NCBI GenBank assembly: GCA_003510765.1
Contig: DOKV01000215.1
Span: 1-18,767, forward strand
Direction: 5' to 3'
DNA length: 18,767 bases
Source of the DNA: Clostridiaceae bacterium
GTDB lineage: Bacteria; Bacillota; Clostridia; Clostridiales; Clostridiaceae
The notes under the pieces are model-generated. The model searched no databases. It worked only from the letters and a program-made list of their open reading frames with translations, and was not told the DNA's origin. Positions 14,819 through 18,767 of this stretch are shown here, in pieces. How positions within the stretch are numbered: the first letter of the stretch is position 1; every line of letters begins with the position of its first letter. The translations under genes were made by a program, and so were the position numbers.

Positions 14819-15680
14819 AACCTAAAAGCTCCTTCACTGCGTTGTAATCATGGTAAACCAAATGGATCCTTTGCTCTGCCAATGCCTCTTGAATGGCCGT
14901 GAAATTCTCTTCCACCGCAGAAAAACCTAAGGCATAATAGGTGTTCCTTTCCGTGAGGCCATGGGTTCCTGGAGGCTTCATTTCATAGATGGTCATCATG
15001 TCTTTCTTGGCCTCTTTCGCATAGGTTGCTTCTAAAGACAGATGTTCCAACTCTTTTCCAACGTAATAGTTCATCACCGCCACTTGATCTGATGCTTCCA
15101 CAATGATCTCATATAACGCTTCTTCCAACATCCAATGATCATAGTAGTACGGAATACATACGATAAATTCCAGTTCTTTACTTTTTGCCACCTCATAGGC
15201 TTTTTTGAGCCCACTGACAAAGGCCGCCATAATCTCTTCTTGATCCTCTTTAAATTCCGGCAAAAGATAGGGTTCCACATCCATGACGATGCCTTTAAAT
15301 CCATGGTCTTTAGGCACATGTTCGTTGATCCAAGCCATCCGCTCTATTCGTCGAATCATGCTTTCTCCTTCTTCATCTAGGCCCCAGCTAGGGTCTCCTG
15401 TGAGTGCATACACCGAGAGGTTTTCCTTTGCTGCCCTTTCTAAAAACATTTGCACGTCAGCAACGTCTGCTGACGACGAAATGGTCTGAAAGACCGTATT
15501 CAGCTCCAAGTGGTCCATGACCTTTATAAAGGTATCTAAATCTTCCAGGTGCATAGAAGATGTCCAAGAGAAGATGCCTCTTATACCCTCTTCAGCTGGC
15601 ATAGGCTCCTCTTCTATTGTACAACCAACCATGAATAGAAGCATCATCATCAGAAAACTTCCTAAAATTCTCTTGCCCAT
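14811..15680 (-). CDS. Lipoprotein with GH18-like domain
   Basis: This 289-residue protein begins with a lipoprotein signal ending at Cys20 (LLFMVGC, followed by an acidic linker). The rest resembles a small TIM barrel of the GH18 kind: GIFSWTSSMHLEDLDTFI near the start, VMDVEP at 132-137 with D134 and E136 in the position of the GH18 D-x-E pair, and VMNYY at 202-206 like the M-x-Y-D strand. The spacing is that of short non-chitinase relatives, so the activity is uncertain. It may cut or bind a GlcNAc-type polymer. I chose the ATG at 15680 because AGGAG precedes it; an upstream ATG at 15719 would spoil the signal peptide. It is the first gene of the seven-gene operon. Confidence 0.78.
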   Translation of the reverse strand: MGKRILGSFLMMMLLFMVGCTIEEEPMPAEEGIRGIFSWTSSMHLEDLDTFIKVMDHLELNTVFQTISSSADVADVQMFLERAAKENLSVYALTGDPSWGLDEEGESMIRRIERMAWINEHVPKDHGFKGIVMDVEPYLLPEFKEDQEEIMAAFVSGLKKAYEVAKSKELEFIVCIPYYYDHWMLEEALYEIIVEASDQVAVMNYYVGKELEHLSLEATYAKEAKKDMMTIYEMKPPGTHGLTERNTYYALGFSAVEENFTAIQEALAEQRIHLVYHDYNAVKELLGYE

Positions 15681-15786
15681 GTGATCCACTCCTCTCCAAA
15701 ACAGCAAAAAAGCCTTCAACCCTATGACATAACCTAGCTCGTTTATCGACTTTTTTTCACCTTTCTTCAGACTATGTGATAAAATT

Positions 15787-16800
15787 CTATACGTCTTCTG
15801 GCAAAATGCCTTTCAACGTGTTTTCAATTTCCTCATCCATCTCTACATCAGCGGGCTCTGCCTTGGGCATTCTTCGCTGATCCCGATAGAGTACAGGAGA
15901 GGTCCCAAAAAATACTTCTTCCTCAAAGGCCGCCCGCTCCATGGTGGTGAGTTCTTTGGCGATGGTGGTGACATTACGCAAGAAATCAGGAGAATGAATG
16001 CCTTCCACGGTTTCTCCTTTGGTCTTTCGGTAGTAGGAGTAGTTTTTCCACAGGCTATGGGTGATTTTCTTCACCGTGGAGGGCTTTCTTAATGTTTCTA
16101 AGATTTCTTTTCGGATGCTTACAATCAATGCTTCATCCACAGATTTTGGCAGCTCCGCCAAGCGCCTACCCAGGTCTCTGGCAAAGGCATCATCAATTTC
16201 TTGGCAAAGGAACTTCAACACATACCAAGCGTTATATAGGTCTTCTTTGGTGTCTAAGGAAACAGACTTAAACCAATGGAAAGCCAAAAGTCTTCTGCGC
16301 CAGTCCCACCAACGAATGGGACTTTGCACGTCCGTTGCAGGGATCAAGAACAGCTCTTCATCTAGGAGTATAGCTCCAAAGATGCCAGGAGGATTCCCTC
16401 TTTTTTGTTTTTTCAAGGAGGTGCGGTACACGCCACAAGTGGGACTCCCATCCATATAAATATAGGCTGAAGCATTGGCACGTTTTAAGGTTTCCAAGCA
16501 GCTTTCACAGCCAAGTTTCACCTCTTCCGTCACATCCCTGCCTCTTCTGTTTTTGATACGGGCTTCTCCTGTCCATACCATAGCCCCATCTCCTCCAGAC
16601 AAATGAATGGGATCCCTAGGTACCCCTAGACCTGACATGGTTTCGGGACACACAGGGCACCAATTAAAATCTTGCTTTTCACGACCAAGGCTTGCCAGCA
16701 TGTCCCACCCTTTGTTGTTGTATCGCACTGGACTGCCCATGCAGCAGGCGCTGATGCCTATGGTAATCTTGTCATGAATGATGATGTTTTTCTTGTCCAT
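15787..16800 (-). CDS. DUF523 (TudS-like) protein with unassigned C-terminal domain
   Basis: The N-terminal 130 residues or so are a DUF523 domain: GISACCMGSPVRYNNKGW at 15-32, WCPVCPE at 47-53, and MDGSPTCGVY at 116-125, with C19/C20, C48, C51, C98, C101 and C122. The related TudS enzymes use a [4Fe-4S] cluster held by three of such cysteines to remove sulphur from thiouracil. This protein could be a desulfidase, but the full family is functionally diverse. Residues 200-337 form a helical domain I do not recognise; it is not the YbgA/DUF1722 domain often fused here. I chose the ATG at 16800 because GGGGGGGAGATC precedes it. An upstream in-frame ATG at 16914 lies in the promoter region. Confidence 0.85.
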   Translation of the reverse strand: MDKKNIIIHDKITIGISACCMGSPVRYNNKGWDMLASLGREKQDFNWCPVCPETMSGLGVPRDPIHLSGGDGAMVWTGEARIKNRRGRDVTEEVKLGCESCLETLKRANASAYIYMDGSPTCGVYRTSLKKQKRGNPPGIFGAILLDEELFLIPATDVQSPIRWWDWRRRLLAFHWFKSVSLDTKEDLYNAWYVLKFLCQEIDDAFARDLGRRLAELPKSVDEALIVSIRKEILETLRKPSTVKKITHSLWKNYSYYRKTKGETVEGIHSPDFLRNVTTIAKELTTMERAAFEEEVFFGTSPVLYRDQRRMPKAEPADVEMDEEIENTLKGILPEDV

Positions 16801-16833
16801 GATCTCCCCCCCATTTTTTCGAATAGTAAGATA

Positions 16834-16857
16834 ATTATACAGCAAGAACCTGTTCTT
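16834..16857 (-). promoter_or_regulatory. Predicted -10 box and palindrome before the DUF523 gene
   Basis: On the minus strand, TATAAT (16839-16834) is a perfect -10 box with a poor -35. A 14-base palindrome AAGAAC-N2-GTTCTT (16844-16857) lies in the spacer, where a bound regulator would block the polymerase. Confidence 0.5.
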
Positions 16858-16917
16858 TCCCACTTTCATTTCACCATGTGCTATCACGTAAGAGCCCAAG
16901 GCACTTTTAGCCAAGAA

Positions 16918-16957
16918 AAAGGACCTCTTCCAACGTCTATGTTAGAAGAGGTCCTTT
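16918..16957 (-). terminator. Strong terminator after the DUF302 gene
   Basis: AAAGGACCTCTTC (16918-16930) pairs perfectly with GAAGAGGTCCTTT (16945-16957), and AAC/GTT extends the stem inside the loop. On the minus strand it lies directly after the DUF302 stop and continues into CCTTTTTCTT. Confidence 0.88.
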
Positions 16958-16964
16958 ACTGTAT

Positions 16965-17459
16965 CTATTCTTTGATGATCTTCGCCAAAATCACTTCTGT
17001 TTCTCCCGCAGCTTGCTTCATGACATCATTGATCATGCCACCAAAGGGCATGGCCATGAGTCTGGAATTCATCCTGGTGATGTAGGTTTTTCCATCAGAT
17101 TTTTCATAGATGGCCACCCTACATGGCATCAAAGGAGACACGATACGCTCATCATCCTCGGCCAAAATCACAGCAGAATACTTGGAAGAGCAAAGCTCGT
17201 AGACCTTCACCTGCAAAACATCGTGACCAAAACCTGCCAAAACCTCTTGCATATCATGAAGTCCTGCCAGCTTCCAGTTGGCTGCCACCACTTCTTCTTC
17301 AAAACGCTCCACTGTTTCTTCAAATCCATAGGCACCCTCATCTTCCATCATCATCATTTTAGGCGCTGATAGAAAGAGAAGCCCTCCTGTAAGCAGTACC
17401 CCCACAAGGAGTGCCACAATAGATGTAGTCACCGTTTGTTTGTTTAGCCATTTGTTCAT
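16965..17459 (-). CDS. Membrane-anchored DUF302 protein
   Basis: This 164-residue protein has an N-terminal membrane segment at about residues 12-32, then a DUF302 domain at about 50-160. The family pattern is clear: GHDVLQVKVYELCSSKYSA with C90 and LMPCRVAIYEKSDGKTYI with C113, both usually conserved, then RMNSRLM near 129-135. The function is unknown; members often lie near sulphur, redox or Crp/Fnr genes, and the two cysteines suggest redox chemistry or ligand binding. The ATG at 17459 follows AGGAGG with good spacing. It lies 76 bases after the Crp/Fnr gene and has a candidate class II site upstream. Confidence 0.9.
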   Translation of the reverse strand: MNKWLNKQTVTTSIVALLVGVLLTGGLLFLSAPKMMMMEDEGAYGFEETVERFEEEVVAANWKLAGLHDMQEVLAGFGHDVLQVKVYELCSSKYSAVILAEDDERIVSPLMPCRVAIYEKSDGKTYITRMNSRLMAMPFGGMINDVMKQAAGETEVILAKIIKE

Positions 17460-17498
17460 GTTGTTCCTCCTATATCGTATAATGTCTTATCTACATGT

Positions 17499-17539
17499 AC
17501 TATACGGGAGGATTGTAAAAGGTTCAGTGACAAAGTCAC
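17499..17539 (-). promoter_or_regulatory. Candidate Crp/Fnr-activated promoter of the DUF302 gene
   Basis: A palindrome GTGAC-N3-GTCAC (17527-17539), centred at 17533, overlaps the stop of the Crp/Fnr gene. TATAGT (17504-17499, minus strand) predicts a start near 17492, which puts the palindrome centre at -41. The -35 hexamer (CTGAAC) is weak, which fits activation. Confidence 0.45.
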
Positions 17540-18201
17540 AGTACCTTCAAAATTTCGAGTTTTTCTTTTTCCAGCACCTGGAGAGCCCCTCTTTGCAAAG
17601 CCACCATCTCTTTTTTCTCCATTTCCTTCAGCAAGCGACTCACCACCTCTCTAGCGGTACCCAGCTCCCTGGCCAGGTCTTCATGGGTCATGAAAAGACA
17701 TCCTTCTTCATCCATATGATCTAAAAGAAGCTTGGCCATGCGCTGACTCATACTGTGGAAGGTCACCTCTTCAAGTAGTGCCAACACCTCACTGAAGGCT
17801 GTGAAAATTCTACTCATGATGAAAAACTGAAACTGCTCATTATCCCGGACCATCTTCTTAAAGACCCCTTCAGGAATCACCAGGATTTCTCCTGACTTTT
17901 CCACCTGAGCCACGGCATCCATGGGGGTCTGTTTCAATATACAGGTGAGACTAAAGAGGCAAAACTCTCCCCCTGAGATCCGGTATAAGGTGATCTCTTT
18001 CCCATCTGGCAAGGTTTTGTACACCCGAATTTGTCCAGACAGTAGAAAGAAGACTTGGCTACAAATCTTCCCACTTTCCAGGAGCATCGTTCCTTCTTTC
18101 ATGGGCTCCAAAAAGGAGTACTCATACAAATAGGCTTTCTCCTCCTTTGTAAATCCCTTGAATTCTGGGAGCATCTCTTCTAAGGTTTCTATATGTTTCA
18201 A
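17536..18201 (-). CDS. Crp/Fnr-family transcriptional regulator
   Basis: This 221-residue regulator has a cyclic-nucleotide-binding-type domain at about residues 10-125 (LESGKICSQVFFLLSGQIRV, then ISGGEFCLFSLTCIL with C81 and C87) and a C-terminal helix-turn-helix at about 171-195 (THEDLARELGTAREVVSRLL). The cysteines at 47, 81, 87 and 168 do not form an Fnr N-terminal cluster, so the signal is unclear; redox sensing is possible. The start is TTG at 18201, supported by AAGGAGAGG just upstream. It follows the DUF2254 gene with 23 bases between and precedes the DUF302 gene, its likely target. Confidence 0.9.
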   Translation of the reverse strand: MKHIETLEEMLPEFKGFTKEEKAYLYEYSFLEPMKEGTMLLESGKICSQVFFLLSGQIRVYKTLPDGKEITLYRISGGEFCLFSLTCILKQTPMDAVAQVEKSGEILVIPEGVFKKMVRDNEQFQFFIMSRIFTAFSEVLALLEEVTFHSMSQRMAKLLLDHMDEEGCLFMTHEDLARELGTAREVVSRLLKEMEKKEMVALQRGALQVLEKEKLEILKVL

Positions 18202-18224
18202 TGGCCTCTCCTTTTTGTCTTCTT

Positions 18225-18767
18225 CTACTTCTCTGCTTTCCTTCTAATTTCTTGTATTTCTCTCTGAAAAAGCTTTCGATCCATTTCTTCATACTGTCCT
18301 TTGGACAAAATGGCTTCTACATAGTCCATATGGGCCAATACCACCTCTTTATGGTGGGCCGTGGCTTTTTCTAAAATATGCCCATGGGCTTTTACCACCG
18401 AAAGCATTACATACAGGTCTTCTCGTCCATAATGGATGATTTGGTGAAAGGTATCTGTCAGCACCAGGTTCAGGTCATAGCCTTCTCGGTAAAGGATTCC
18501 CTTGGTGCCTTCCTCAGTGAGCATCACATAGCCATTCTCTAGATCTGCCATGTCACGAAGAAGAAGTCCCAGGTCTTGGATGCAGAAAATGGCCATGTTG
18601 GGATCGTTGACCCCAGGAGACAACGCCTTTAACGCTACTTCTACGAGCTTTTGGATGGTAAAGCCAAAATCTTGAAACTCGGTTCTCCTTAACCCTACAC
18701 TGATTTTTCCTTGAATGCGCGCTGGTAAATCCTCTGGAAGATTACTATGCCGGTCATAAAAAATCCG
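18225..18767 (-). CDS. DUF2254 membrane protein, C-terminal part (runs off the right edge)
   Basis: The frame is open from the right edge to a stop at 18225, giving about 180 C-terminal residues; the true start lies outside the window. The visible part carries the family signature FGFTIQKLVEVALKALSPGV followed by NDPN and CIQDLGLLLRDMADL. DUF2254 proteins have N-terminal membrane segments, not included here, and a soluble C-terminal region; their function is unknown. A TTG at 18623 is inside this conserved block and is not the real start. It is likely cotranscribed with the Crp/Fnr gene 23 bases downstream. Confidence 0.85.
   Translation of the reverse strand, partial: RIFYDRHSNLPEDLPARIQGKISVGLRRTEFQDFGFTIQKLVEVALKALSPGVNDPNMAIFCIQDLGLLLRDMADLENGYVMLTEEGTKGILYREGYDLNLVLTDTFHQIIHYGREDLYVMLSVVKAHGHILEKATAHHKEVVLAHMDYVEAILSKGQYEEMDRKLFQREIQEIRRKAEK

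Noticed and set aside
15681..15786. Promoter or riboswitch before the seven-gene operon
   Set aside because: The 106-base gap must hold regulation, but I found no consensus -35/-10 pair, no c-di-GMP riboswitch pattern, and no clear hairpin.
16844..16857. AAGAAC-N2-GTTCTT palindrome as a LexA (SOS) box
   Set aside because: Firmicute LexA boxes have GAAC and GTTC separated by four bases; here the spacer is two, so it is kept only as an unassigned operator.

Overview
The window looks like chromosomal DNA of a Gram-positive, low-to-middle GC Firmicute. It is most likely an anaerobic member of the Clostridia, possibly near the alkaliphilic Clostridiaceae, but the genus is a guess. The signs are strong AGGAGG-type ribosome binding sites, occasional TTG starts, two Crp/Fnr regulators of the kind seen in anaerobes, a DUF134 plus NifX-like pair, FetAB, and a CotH/VTC/DUF4956 gene group. 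No rRNA, tRNA or CRISPR array was seen.

Left edge (1-2.5 kb): a visibly more AT-rich two-gene cassette on the plus strand resembles AbiE/MenAT nucleotidyltransferase toxin-antitoxin pairs. It ends at a strong terminator and is followed by a decayed IS3-family OrfA fragment. This part looks acquired.

2.5-7.3 kb: housekeeping and stress genes, nearly all on the minus strand. They are a GNAT acetyltransferase; a Crp/Fnr regulator divergent from a small cupin gene, with a palindrome between them that fits a class II activator site; a pcm gene interrupted by one in-frame TAA; a NifX/NafY-like protein with a His-rich tail and its DUF134 regulator; and the FetAB-type ABC transporter.

7.4-15.7 kb: the main attraction, a tight seven-gene minus-strand operon. 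In order of transcription it encodes a GH18-like lipoprotein, a VTC-domain (polyphosphate polymerase-type) protein, a DUF4956 membrane protein, a CotH-type kinase with a membrane anchor, a large secreted or anchored TIM-barrel-like protein with a CBM9/DOMON-like tail, a membrane-anchored HEAT-repeat protein, and a processive GT2 glycosyltransferase. Gaps run from an 8-base overlap to 17 bases. Together they suggest a cell-surface polysaccharide machine linked to polyphosphate or phosphorylation.

15.8-18.8 kb: a DUF523 (TudS-like) protein with an unrecognised C-terminal domain, a membrane-anchored DUF302 protein, a second Crp/Fnr regulator with its own candidate site before the DUF302 gene, and the C-terminal part of a DUF2254 membrane protein that runs off the right edge.
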